Source: Mucilaginibacter_A sp964244955
Lineage (GTDB): Bacteria; Bacteroidota; Bacteroidia; Sphingobacteriales; Sphingobacteriaceae
Assembly: GCA_964244955.1 (NCBI GenBank)
Contig: CAXTKQ010000073.1
Span: forward strand, 1 to 18,222
Length of the DNA: 18,222 nt
Direction: 5' to 3'
This document shows positions 1 to 7,429 of the stretch, in pieces. Each line of letters opens with the position of its first letter. The stretch's first letter is position 1. The notes beneath the pieces are model-generated. The model had not been told where the DNA came from, did no database searches, and saw nothing but the letters and a program-made list of their open reading frames with translations. The position numbers were made by a program, and so were the translations under genes.

Positions 1-1316
1 AGCCTTATGTAAACGGTCCATTTACGCCTGATTTGGCCTGGCCAATTTCTAAATTTGCCGATGCCGTGAAAGAAAACAACTGGCCGGCACAATTGGAAGT
101 TGGTTTGATCGGTTCCTGCACCAATTCCTCTTACGAAGATATTACCCGTGCGGCTTCCATCGCCACGCAAGCCATTGATAAAGGCTTAAAAACACGTGCC
201 GAATTTACAGTTACGCCGGGATCAGAATTGGTTCGTTATACCGTAGAACGCGATGGTTATTTAAATACTTTCGCACAAATTGGCGGTGTGGTTTTGGCCA
301 ATGCCTGCGGCCCTTGCATCGGCCAGTGGGCGCGTCATACCAATGATCCAACACGCAAAAACTCCATCATTACTTCTTTTAACCGCAACTTTGCCAAACG
401 CAACGACGGCAACCCCAATACACATGCTTTTGTGGCTTCGCCGGAAATTGTAACGGCTTTTGCCATTGCTGGTGATCTGTCTTTCAATCCGTTAACCGAT
501 ACGTTGACCAACGAAAGCGGACAACAGGTAAAGTTAGACGAGCCGCAAGGTATCGAAATGCCGATCAAAGGTTTTGCGGTTGAAGATGCCGGTTATTTAA
601 CGCCTGCGGTAGATGGCAGCACGGTGGAAGTAAAAGTAAGCCCGACTTCTGACCGTTTGCAACTGCTCGATCCGTTTAAAGCCTGGGAAGGCACCGACAT
701 TACCGGTTTGAAACTACTGATCAAAGCCAAAGGAAAATGTACAACCGACCATATTTCGATGGCTGGCCCCTGGTTAAAATACCGCGGCCATTTGGATAAC
801 ATTTCCAATAATATGCTGATTGGCGCGATCAATTTTTTCAACCTGAAATCTGACACTGTTAAAAATGAACTGACCGGCGAATACGGCCCGGTTCCGGCAA
901 CGCAACGTGCTTACAAAGCCGCAGGAATTGGCAGTATCGTGGTTGGAGATGAAAATTATGGCGAAGGATCATCCCGCGAACATGCGGCTATGGAACCGCG
1001 GCATCTCGGTGTCCGTGCGATTTTGGTGAAATCTTTTGCCCGTATCCACGAAACCAACTTGAAAAAACAAGGTATGCTGGCTTTAACTTTTGCCGATAAA
1101 AATGATTACGCCAAAGTTTTGGAAGACGATACTTTCGATATTACCGGTTTAAACCAGTTTGCTCCAGGAAGCCAGTTAACGGTTGTTTTGCATCATGCTG
1201 ATGGCACGCAGGAATCTTTTCCTGTAAACCACACGTACAACGCACAGCAAATCGAGTGGTTTAAAGCAGGGGGAGCGCTCAACATCATCCGTCGCCAGCA
1301 AAAAAATATGGCATAA
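1..1316 (+). CDS. acn: Aconitate hydratase, mitochondrial type (3' part; 5' end outside window)
   Basis: Interconverts citrate and isocitrate through cis-aconitate in the TCA cycle; cytoplasmic [4Fe-4S] enzyme. The frame is open from the left edge (first full codon at base 3), so the gene starts upstream; about 437 C-terminal residues are visible of a family that usually has about 750. The three cluster cysteines are visible: one in GSCTNSS (codon 117-119) and two in NACGPCIGQW (around 306-317). The swivel domain follows, with KCTTDHISMAGPWLK and the active-site stretch GEGSSREHAA near 960-990. The motif GHLDNISNN and the overall spacing resemble mitochondrial aconitase rather than the longer AcnA/IRP or the AcnB family. 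The TTG at 33 only opens an internal frame and is not a start. The stop codon lies inside a copy of the dispersed GATAAAAGAAGCAT-type motif, and a strong terminator follows. Identification is secure; only the gene symbol is uncertain. Confidence 0.95.
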   Translation, partial: PYVNGPFTPDLAWPISKFADAVKENNWPAQLEVGLIGSCTNSSYEDITRAASIATQAIDKGLKTRAEFTVTPGSELVRYTVERDGYLNTFAQIGGVVLANACGPCIGQWARHTNDPTRKNSIITSFNRNFAKRNDGNPNTHAFVASPEIVTAFAIAGDLSFNPLTDTLTNESGQQVKLDEPQGIEMPIKGFAVEDAGYLTPAVDGSTVEVKVSPTSDRLQLLDPFKAWEGTDITGLKLLIKAKGKCTTDHISMAGPWLKYRGHLDNISNNMLIGAINFFNLKSDTVKNELTGEYGPVPATQRAYKAAGIGSIVVGDENYGEGSSREHAAMEPRHLGVRAILVKSFARIHETNLKKQGMLALTFADKNDYAKVLEDDTFDITGLNQFAPGSQLTVVLHHADGTQESFPVNHTYNAQQIEWFKAGGALNIIRRQQKNMA

Positions 1317-1340
1317 AAGAAGCATTTATATTTTCACCAG

Positions 1341-1376
1341 AAAAAGCCCCGAAATTTATCGGGGCTTTTTCTATTT
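1341..1376 (+). terminator. Rho-independent terminator after aconitase
   Basis: An 11-bp perfect stem (AAAAAGCCCCG at 1341-1351 with CGGGGCTTTTT at 1360-1370) encloses an 8-base AT loop and is followed by CTATTTTT. It is 25 bases after the aconitase stop and before the next gene on the same strand. Because the A-run and T-run are symmetric it could also stop transcription from the other direction. Confidence 0.9.
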
Positions 1377-1403
1377 TTAAGGAATTAACAGCCGTAAACA
1401 ATT

Positions 1404-3971
1404 TTGAAAAAACTTCGACACATACTTCTTTTATCGGTCTTTTTTTTGTGTTTTGCGGATGTGCTTAAAGCACAAGCACCGGTAAATGATGATTGTTCGG
1501 GCGCGATTACGCTGACAACTGTTTCCAATTTTTGTTCGGATAACGCAGCTTATACCAACGTGAACGCTACGCCAAGCGGTTTAGATAAATCTCAAGGCTG
1601 GCCCGCTCCCGGAAACGATGTTTGGTTTAAATTTATTGCAACAGCTTTTGATGTCAATATTTCGGTAACCGGTAATACATTAAATACACCATTAATTGCT
1701 TTATATACAACCGCAGACTGCTCCAATTTTAACGAAATTATTGGTTCTACTTCAATTGGGTCCAGTGTTACTACCTTATATAAAGGCGGTTTAGCAATCG
1801 GCCAAACTTATTATATCCGCGTTAGTGCATCAAATAACAACACTGGCACATTTAAGATGTGTGTAAACAATTACAACCCAATCCTTAAACCTGGGCAGGA
1901 TTTTAATACGGCTTCTATCATCTGTACGAAAGATGCTTTTACGCAAACCAATGTAATTGGCGCAGGTGCTAATAACCGCGAATCAGCAGGGACGTGTTTG
2001 GATGTTAACTCTGGGAACAGCCCAATTGAAGCTAATACGGCTTGGTATAAATGGACTGCTGCCAATAATGGTACTTTAACTTTTGCCATTACCCCTACTG
2101 TAACTAAAGACGATATAGATTGGGTTTTATATGATTTGGGCACCAGTGGAAGTGCTGCAAATGTAAACGCAGCCAATGCCATTCGTTGTGCCTCGGGCAG
2201 CGGAGTTGATTGCACACCTTTTTACAATCAAACTGGTTTAAATTTAACTTCTACCGATTTAACAGAAATGCCTGGTTGCGTACCCGGACAAGATGGGTTT
2301 GTAAAATATGTAGATATGGTACAAGGCCACGTTTATGCCTTGTTAATTAATAATTTTTCGAGTGGAAACAATGGTTTTACAATCTCCTTTGCCGGTTCCG
2401 GCAACACCACCGGAACTTTTTTAGGCCCAACTGCTGCTTTAGATATGAAAGTGAATAACGGTTGCAGTGTTAACCAAAGCTTCACCTTTACCAATAAATC
2501 TACCAATTACACCAAACTAAAATGGAGTTTTGGAGATGGCGCCAGCATAGATTCTGCAAATGGCGAAGGCCCTTACACGGTTACCTATTCAACTCCCGGA
2601 ACAAAAACGGCTGTTTTATTGGCATACAATGCGCAAGGCTGTTTAACGGTGGACTACAAAACTTTTGATATTCCCACAAAACCATCCATTCCTGTTGTAC
2701 TAAGTTCCAACAGTAATTATTGCCTGGGCGATAAATTGATTTTAAGGGCGCAAATTCCTTCCTCCGCAAAAACTTCGTATTTATGGCAGGGGCCAAACGG
2801 CTTTTCTTCGACGGATTCCGTCGTTACCATTCCGCTGACCAATTATAACCAGGCTGGCGTTTACACGTTGATAATTACACAAAACGGTTGTTCGAGCGAT
2901 CAAGCTTCCATCACTGTTCCGCTCATCGGGAAAACGCCGGTGCTTAATTTTACCGTTACGCCCAACAACTTATGTACGCCGCAGCAAAGTTTCACTATTA
3001 CCAATAATTCTACCGATTACACCACTTTAAACTGGGATTTTGGCACCGGTGCCAGCCTAACCAGCGCTACGACCAATGGGCCTTTTACCCTTACCTATGC
3101 TTCTTTTGGCGATAAAAAAATTACCTTAACCGCCACCGGAAGCGGGGGCTGTACTACTATTTTTACCCAGGTTTTTAATGTACCGCAAAAACCCGTGCTT
3201 ACGCAATTGAACAAAGTAAAAGGCCCGTACTGCGTTGGCGATACGTTGGTGATGAGTACAAATGCCCTGGCAAATACTACCTACAGTTGGACGGGGCCGA
3301 ACAGTTTTACTTCCAACCAAACTACGGTGCGCATCCCCATTACCGGGCCTTCCGTTGCAGGTACTTATTCGTTGGTGATTACACAGGGGCAATGTTCCAG
3401 TGATCCGGTTTCGACCACCATTAATGCTACCGATATTGTACCCGTTCCGGTTGCTGCTTTTGATGCCACGCCTGCGATTCCGGGTACGGGCGCCGTGCCG
3501 CTGCTGGTTTCCTTTAAAAACCAAAGCACCAATGCCGACAGTTATTTATGGGATTTTGGCGATGGTAGCACTTCCACCCAAACCAATCCGCAGCATACCT
3601 ACAGCACCAAAGGAAGTTTTACGATGAAGCTGACTGCCACGAACAGAGGTGCCTGCTCAAACACAATTTCGCTTGGGAAATTGGTGCTGCGTTACGAAGT
3701 CGTAATTTTTATCCCCAATACTTTTACGCCCAATGGCGATGGCATCAACGATGATTTTGGCGTGAAGATCACCAGTTTGCGCAATTACCGCATCCAGATT
3801 TTTAACCGCTACGGCACACAACTGTATGAAGCCAAAGACATTTTAAAACGCTGGGACGGTTTTTATAATGGGCAACCTGTTCCGGTTGGCACTTATTATT
3901 ATGTAATTACAGGGATAAGTTTGAATGATGATGTGATTAAGGAAGCGGGATATGTAACGGTTTTAAGGTGA
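1404..3971 (+). CDS. Secreted PKD/Ig-like surface protein with type IX secretion (CHU_C / gliding-motility-type) C-terminal domain
   Basis: An 855-residue exported protein, probably attached to or released from the cell surface. The start is TTG at 1404: an in-frame stop at 1395 leaves only ATT or TTG, and TTG begins a clean signal peptide (MKKLRHILLLSVFF, likely cut after LKAQA, residue 25). Two Cys-containing beta-sandwich segments resembling pre-peptidase (PPC-like) domains occupy about 26-155 and 165-340 (NDDCSGAI...DVWFKF type). Then come alternating PKD and Ig-like modules: PKD about 350-425 (WSFGDG), Ig-like 435-505, PKD 515-595 (WDFGTG), Ig-like 605-675, PKD 680-755 (WDFGDG). The last 85 residues, with IPNTFTPNGDGINDDF and RWDGFYNGQPVPVGTYYY, match the CHU_C/gliding-motility C-terminal sorting domain used by type IX secretion. 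No catalytic domain is seen, so a binding or adhesin role is inference. Its last codons form the left copy of a 19-bp direct repeat. Confidence 0.88.
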   Translation: MKKLRHILLLSVFFLCFADVLKAQAPVNDDCSGAITLTTVSNFCSDNAAYTNVNATPSGLDKSQGWPAPGNDVWFKFIATAFDVNISVTGNTLNTPLIALYTTADCSNFNEIIGSTSIGSSVTTLYKGGLAIGQTYYIRVSASNNNTGTFKMCVNNYNPILKPGQDFNTASIICTKDAFTQTNVIGAGANNRESAGTCLDVNSGNSPIEANTAWYKWTAANNGTLTFAITPTVTKDDIDWVLYDLGTSGSAANVNAANAIRCASGSGVDCTPFYNQTGLNLTSTDLTEMPGCVPGQDGFVKYVDMVQGHVYALLINNFSSGNNGFTISFAGSGNTTGTFLGPTAALDMKVNNGCSVNQSFTFTNKSTNYTKLKWSFGDGASIDSANGEGPYTVTYSTPGTKTAVLLAYNAQGCLTVDYKTFDIPTKPSIPVVLSSNSNYCLGDKLILRAQIPSSAKTSYLWQGPNGFSSTDSVVTIPLTNYNQAGVYTLIITQNGCSSDQASITVPLIGKTPVLNFTVTPNNLCTPQQSFTITNNSTDYTTLNWDFGTGASLTSATTNGPFTLTYASFGDKKITLTATGSGGCTTIFTQVFNVPQKPVLTQLNKVKGPYCVGDTLVMSTNALANTTYSWTGPNSFTSNQTTVRIPITGPSVAGTYSLVITQGQCSSDPVSTTINATDIVPVPVAAFDATPAIPGTGAVPLLVSFKNQSTNADSYLWDFGDGSTSTQTNPQHTYSTKGSFTMKLTATNRGACSNTISLGKLVLRYEVVIFIPNTFTPNGDGINDDFGVKITSLRNYRIQIFNRYGTQLYEAKDILKRWDGFYNGQPVPVGTYYYVITGISLNDDVIKEAGYVTVLR

Positions 3972-3980
3972 TAAAAGAAG
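3962..3980 (+). repeat. Left copy of a 19-bp direct repeat flanking the nuclease gene
   Basis: TTTAAGGTGATAAAAGAAG occurs here and again at 5155-5173 with no mismatch. This copy covers the last codons and the stop codon of the surface-protein gene. Identity ends at both sides of the 19 bases. Its 3' part is the core of the dispersed GATAAAAGAAGCAT motif, but the first 8 bases (TTTAAGGT) are not part of that motif. Confidence 0.9.
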
Positions 3981-3985
3981 TATAA

Positions 3986-5152
3986 ATGGAACAAGGACAA
4001 TTTAAAACTTTACTGGAACAAGTAAATACATTAAACAATCATTACAAAAAGATAAACCAAATAACAGGTGAAAACTTTAACATATTTAGAATTTTAAAAC
4101 TAGAATCTTCTGAGGTAAGGTTACATTCTGCATTTCTCGCTGAGCTTTTAAATCCAAAAGGCAACCACGGACAAAAGGATACTTTTTTAAAGTTATTTAT
4201 TAAAGCGGTTTGTTTTAAAGGAAATACTATTGATTCTGAAAGTTGTAAAGTCGAAATAGAAAAACATACGACTTCTATAAGCAAAGATTTTACAGAAGGC
4301 GGCCGCATTGATATTGTAATTACTGATAAGAACGGAAATCAAATTTTGATTGAAAACAAAATTTATGCAGGTGATCAAAAAAATCAATTGTTTCGTTATT
4401 ATAATTATTCAACTAATGCTGACTTACTTTATATTACTTTAGACGGAAAAGAACCCGATAAAAACAGTTATAATTCTCTTGTTATCGACAAGCATTTTAA
4501 ATGTTATTCTTATGAATCTGATATTTTAGAATGGCTGGAACAATGCAGAAAAGAAGTTGTAATTTATCCGATTGTGAGAGAATCTATTACGCAATACATT
4601 AATTTAATAAAGTATTTAACCAATCAAACCATAAATGATAGTATGCAAACGGAATTGAATGGAATAATTGTGACAAATTTAGAAGCTTCGTTTTTGATTG
4701 CGAATAATTTGGACAAAGCATTGGATGAGGTATCGGCTAATTTTGGATCTAAAATTAAAAATCAATATGAGGAATTAGGATTTTTGTGTGATTACACAAT
4801 TGATTTTAATAAACGTCACACAGGAATTTGGATATTTAAAAGTGATTGGAAGAATGTAAGAATTGGTTTTTGTTTTGAAAATTATGATGAGAAACTTATT
4901 TACGGGCTTGCTGCATTTAAAGAATTTACTGATTTTCCAATCTCATTAGAGTTAAGAAAGAAACTAAGTTCATTTCCAAATAATACTAATAGTGGTACAG
5001 AGCGGTGGCCATGGTATAGAAGTTTTGAGAGTCCTTATAACGACTGGAAGAAGGTAGAAACTTGGCAAGCTATTACTGATGAAAGAATGATGACGATGAT
5101 TAAAGAAAAGGTTGATACACTTCTTCAACTCACTAAGGGAATGGAATTATAA
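3986..5152 (+). CDS. PD-(D/E)XK nuclease superfamily protein (PDDEXK_4-like)
   Basis: A 388-residue protein with the core of a PD-(D/E)XK nuclease fold: conserved HSAFLAELLNP at 47-57, RIDIVI with D109, a beta-strand carrying E123-N-K125 (ILIENKI), and the following DQKNQLFRYYN with the helix Gln seen in this family. These are the expected metal and catalytic residues, so it is probably active on DNA or RNA. Proteins of this family (PF14281) are scattered in bacteria and often sit in accessory or defence regions; the substrate is not known from sequence. ATG at 3986 is 14 bases after the surface-protein stop. The gene is visibly AT-richer than its neighbours (17 G+C in bases 4201-4260, against 26 in bases 12001-12060) and prefers AT-ending codons. 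With the flanking 19-bp direct repeat this suggests recent acquisition. A standalone defence or repair nuclease is inference. Confidence 0.82.
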   Translation: MEQGQFKTLLEQVNTLNNHYKKINQITGENFNIFRILKLESSEVRLHSAFLAELLNPKGNHGQKDTFLKLFIKAVCFKGNTIDSESCKVEIEKHTTSISKDFTEGGRIDIVITDKNGNQILIENKIYAGDQKNQLFRYYNYSTNADLLYITLDGKEPDKNSYNSLVIDKHFKCYSYESDILEWLEQCRKEVVIYPIVRESITQYINLIKYLTNQTINDSMQTELNGIIVTNLEASFLIANNLDKALDEVSANFGSKIKNQYEELGFLCDYTIDFNKRHTGIWIFKSDWKNVRIGFCFENYDEKLIYGLAAFKEFTDFPISLELRKKLSSFPNNTNSGTERWPWYRSFESPYNDWKKVETWQAITDERMMTMIKEKVDTLLQLTKGMEL

Positions 5153-5154
5153 AA

Positions 5155-5173
5155 TTTAAGGTGATAAAAGAAG
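5155..5173 (+). repeat. Right copy of the 19-bp direct repeat flanking the nuclease gene
   Basis: Perfect second copy of 3962-3980, starting 2 bases after the nuclease stop codon. Exact recombination between the two copies would remove the nuclease gene and leave the surface-protein gene with its own stop codon intact. Confidence 0.9.
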
Positions 5174-5208
5174 CACAGTAGCACACAGCAAAAGTGTGCG
5201 CTTTGTTC

Positions 5209-5253
5209 GCGTGAAGGATAGCAGCGGAAAGCCCAACCCGTAGCGGCACGCCC
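5209..5253. repeat. Bacteroidota-type intergenic repeat fragment
   Basis: Read on the minus strand this contains GGGCGTGCCGCTACGGG, then TTGGGCTTTCCGCTGC, then TATCCTTCACGC. I recall closely similar text recurring between genes in many Bacteroidota genomes, usually with a variable insert between the two halves. Only one copy is present in the window, so the assignment rests on memory. A small hairpin (GCACAC 5181-5186 with GTGTGC 5194-5199) lies beside it. Confidence 0.5.
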
Positions 5254-5271
5254 AAAACAAAAATCAACACC

Positions 5272-5297
5272 AAATTTATACCGGTAAAAGAAGCATT
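5272..5297 (+). repeat. Dispersed 26-bp motif, copy d (full length)
   Basis: AAATTTATACC followed by GGTAAAAGAAGCATT; one mismatch in 26 to the copy at 5567-5592, 270 bases away. It lies between the nuclease gene and the convergent antitoxin-like gene. Family list: 1313-1326, 3970-3983, 5163-5176, 5272-5297, 5567-5592, 9066-9079, 9893-9918 (variant), 13459-13472, 14960-14982, 17311-17331 and 17624-17645 (variant) on plus; 9036-9049, 9249-9270, 13482-13504, 13555-13576 (variant) and 16010-16036 on minus. Confidence 0.85.
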
Positions 5298-5344
5298 TGA
5301 CGAAAAGCTGCCAACATTAAAAATATTTAGAAATCCAATATATA

Positions 5345-5542
5345 TTACTTCCACAAATCTTCGGTTGCAATTTTTACGCCTTTGCCGTTTTTGTAATCTT
5401 CTTCGCCCTGGCGCACTTTGGCAACAGCTTCGGGATTGTAATGCATGTTTCCCGTTTTAAATTTACCTTTAAGGGCTTTTGCAAAAGCTTTAATCGCACT
5501 TAACTGTTCTTTATTTTCGGGCAACATAATAATTGTTTCCAT
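5345..5542 (-). CDS. Small antitoxin-like protein (DUF2683-like), no adjacent toxin
   Basis: A 65-residue hydrophilic protein starting METIIMLPENKEQLSAIKAFAKALKG and ending TEDLWK. This pattern, a short strand then a charged helix and a C-terminal DLWK, is what I recall for DUF2683-type proteins of Bacteroidota, which commonly precede RelE/YoeB-like toxin genes. No such toxin follows: the 190 bases downstream of the stop hold only repeats, and the open minus-strand frame there has no toxin features. It may be an orphan antitoxin, a remnant of a toxin-antitoxin pair, or a small regulator. ATG at 5542 is 48 bases after the MutS-like gene on the same strand; the gap holds a full copy of the dispersed motif whose outer arm reads TAAATTTG on this strand, a possible promoter box. 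The protein is likely real; the family assignment is from memory. Confidence 0.65.
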   Translation of the reverse strand: METIIMLPENKEQLSAIKAFAKALKGKFKTGNMHYNPEAVAKVRQGEEDYKNGKGVKIATEDLWK

Positions 5543-5565
5543 AATTTTTTGTTAGGTTGAAAATA

Positions 5566-5573
5566 CAAATTTA
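5566..5573 (-). promoter_or_regulatory. Possible -7 box (TAAATTTG) for the DUF2683-like gene
   Basis: Matches the Bacteroidota -7 consensus TAnnTTTG and lies 24 bases before the start codon at 5542. No good TTG -33 element is seen at the usual distance. The box is supplied by the outer arm of the dispersed repeat at 5567-5592 read in reverse. Confidence 0.35.
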
Positions 5574-5592
5574 TACCGATAAAAGAAGCATT
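5567..5592 (+). repeat. Dispersed 26-bp motif, copy e (full length, abuts stop codon)
   Basis: AAATTTATACC then GATAAAAGAAGCATT. Its last two bases are part of the stop codon of the MutS-like gene (5593-5591 on minus). All 26 bases recur as the reverse complement at 16010-16036. Confidence 0.88.
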
Positions 5593-7408
5593 ATTCTACC
5601 GCCAACCCAATTTCCCTTAGCAAAATAGAAGCGTTAAAAGTTTTGCAGGCACCATCCTTGATCTTGTAATCAAAAAACATATCCTGGTTTTGCATTTTAA
5701 TATCGAAATGAAAGTTGCGGACGGCACCGGGATGTTCATCGGCCAGATCGGCAATTTGCAGATCGTGTGTGGCAACCAAAGCGGCAGTTTGCTGGCGGAT
5801 GAGCCGTTCGATAAACGCTTTGGAACCGGCATATTTATCTTTGCTGTTGGTGCCGCGCAGCATTTCATCAATTAAAACAAGCACGTCGTTTTCGGCGGCG
5901 GTTTTTTCGAGGATCATTTTTAAACGGTCCAATTCGGCTTTAAACGTCGAAGTGCTTTCGTTCAGCGAATCTTTAATGCGCATATAACTTACCAGTTTCA
6001 TTACCGAAGCCGTCATGCTTTTGGCACAAACCGGCGCACCGGAATAAGCTAAAACCAGGTTGATTCCAAGTGTCCGCAAAAACGTGCTTTTTCCGGCCAT
6101 GTTCGAGCCGGTGATGACATCAACCGTTTTGTGGTTTTTCATCGAAAAATTATTGACAACACGTTTTTCTTCAGCAATCAGCGGATGGCCTAAAGCCGAA
6201 GCATCAACGCAAAATTCAGTTGTGATTTTTGGAAAAGGCCAGCCGGGATGGTTGTAGTGCAAGGTGCTTAAACTAATTAATGCTTCAAAAGCAGCAATCA
6301 CCTCGAAAGCTTTCAAAATAAAAACAGAAGACGTTTGGTGCCATTTAGAAACTTTGATAGAGCAACGGATGCCCCACAAAAAAAGCAGGTTTAAAAACAG
6401 TGCGCCAATGGGCGTCGTCATCAAATCAAACTGTTTGATGATTTTTGCCAGCGATGCTATTTTTACATAGTTTTTTTCGGATTGGTCTGCCGGCTCGCAT
6501 TGCTGCACTAAATTTTTAAGGTAAGTGCTTTGCCAGTTTTCTTCTTCAACCCACTTTAAAACTTCGGCATAAGCATTTAATTGATTGGCGCATTTGCTGA
6601 AACCGCTGTGTACGCTGTTCACTTCTTTGTTGTAAATGCCCGACAAAAAGAAGTTGAACAGCAGCACAAATACTAAAATATTCAAAAATATGCTGGTAAA
6701 AAAAGCACCGGCAATTAAAGCAGGAACAAGAAAAGGCAAGATCAGGATATAAGTTTTCAGCCATTTCCGTTCGGTAAAAGCAATCCGGTTTTTCAGTCCG
6801 TTGCTGATGGCGGCGCTTAAATTTTCCATTTCGTGATGCACAAACGGCAATAAATGTGCGCGGAAATCAAATGTTGCTTTGATCTTTTCTTTCAGTTCTT
6901 TTACGGCTTGCTGGCGTTCTTCGATCAAAAGTTTATCAGAAGGGTTTTTAAACCAAGCTGCCAAAATCGTCTTGCCGTTTTGCGTATTGCTTCGGTTCAC
7001 TTCGTGAAACAGCGAAAACGGACCAAAAATATCGAGGTCGTCGGTGTAAGGATGGGTTGCAGAGGCAAAGCTTGAGCCATCATCGTAAAGATTTTGATGC
7101 GCTTGTAAATTGTCGGTTTCGTTTTCAATAACGGCTAGTAAATTCTTATTGAAATCGTGCTGAACTTGCAAATTCCCTTGCTTCATCACCAATTGCATAA
7201 ACACAAAACTGGTGAGCAAAAAAACAAGCAACATATAAATTGCGCCGAAATGCCCGATCAGATAAATGATGACAATTCCGGTTAGAAACGCAGCCAAGCG
7301 GTACAACGAAATTTGGTTGATGCTTCTTTTATAGGCTAAAACTTGACGCGTAAGCGTGCGGGCTTCCTGCTCGTATTTTTGTAAAACCTGCTGTTCCTGC
7401 TTCGTCAT
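5591..7408 (-). CDS. Membrane-anchored MutS-like ATPase
   Basis: A 605-residue protein with a MutS-type ABC ATPase at the C-terminus: Walker A GSNMAGKST (434-442), STFKAEL signature region (487-493), Walker B VLVLIDE (509-515) and the switch ATHD (His 548). The N-terminal mismatch-recognition and connector domains of MutS are absent. Instead there are two hydrophobic stretches at about 37-72 (FLTGIVIIYLIG and YMLLVFLLTSFVF) and two at about 219-256, with a weaker one near 335-347, so it should be membrane-bound with the ATPase on the cytoplasmic side. Residues 140-215 and 265-330 are helical, like MutS core and lever regions. No MutL-binding or endonuclease Smr domain is seen. A role in ordinary mismatch repair is therefore doubtful; membrane-linked DNA transactions are a guess. 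It is divergent from rlmH across 93 bases. Confidence 0.85.
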   Translation of the reverse strand: MTKQEQQVLQKYEQEARTLTRQVLAYKRSINQISLYRLAAFLTGIVIIYLIGHFGAIYMLLVFLLTSFVFMQLVMKQGNLQVQHDFNKNLLAVIENETDNLQAHQNLYDDGSSFASATHPYTDDLDIFGPFSLFHEVNRSNTQNGKTILAAWFKNPSDKLLIEERQQAVKELKEKIKATFDFRAHLLPFVHHEMENLSAAISNGLKNRIAFTERKWLKTYILILPFLVPALIAGAFFTSIFLNILVFVLLFNFFLSGIYNKEVNSVHSGFSKCANQLNAYAEVLKWVEEENWQSTYLKNLVQQCEPADQSEKNYVKIASLAKIIKQFDLMTTPIGALFLNLLFLWGIRCSIKVSKWHQTSSVFILKAFEVIAAFEALISLSTLHYNHPGWPFPKITTEFCVDASALGHPLIAEEKRVVNNFSMKNHKTVDVITGSNMAGKSTFLRTLGINLVLAYSGAPVCAKSMTASVMKLVSYMRIKDSLNESTSTFKAELDRLKMILEKTAAENDVLVLIDEMLRGTNSKDKYAGSKAFIERLIRQQTAALVATHDLQIADLADEHPGAVRNFHFDIKMQNQDMFFDYKIKDGACKTFNASILLREIGLAVE

Positions 7409-7429
7409 TTAATAGGCATTTTAAAAATC

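Noticed and set aside
3986..5152. Type II restriction enzyme
   Set aside because: No methyltransferase gene lies nearby and the pattern fits the PDDEXK_4 family of unknown substrate better than any named restriction enzyme.
5155..5345. Transposase or integrase remnant beside the nuclease gene
   Set aside because: No frame in the gap shows a DDE, HUH or tyrosine-recombinase motif; only repeats are visible.
5133..5354. Open minus-strand frame of 73 codons after the DUF2683-like gene, as a candidate toxin
   Set aside because: It runs through the nuclease stop region and several repeats, has no RelE, YoeB or PIN features, and looks like translated repeat sequence.
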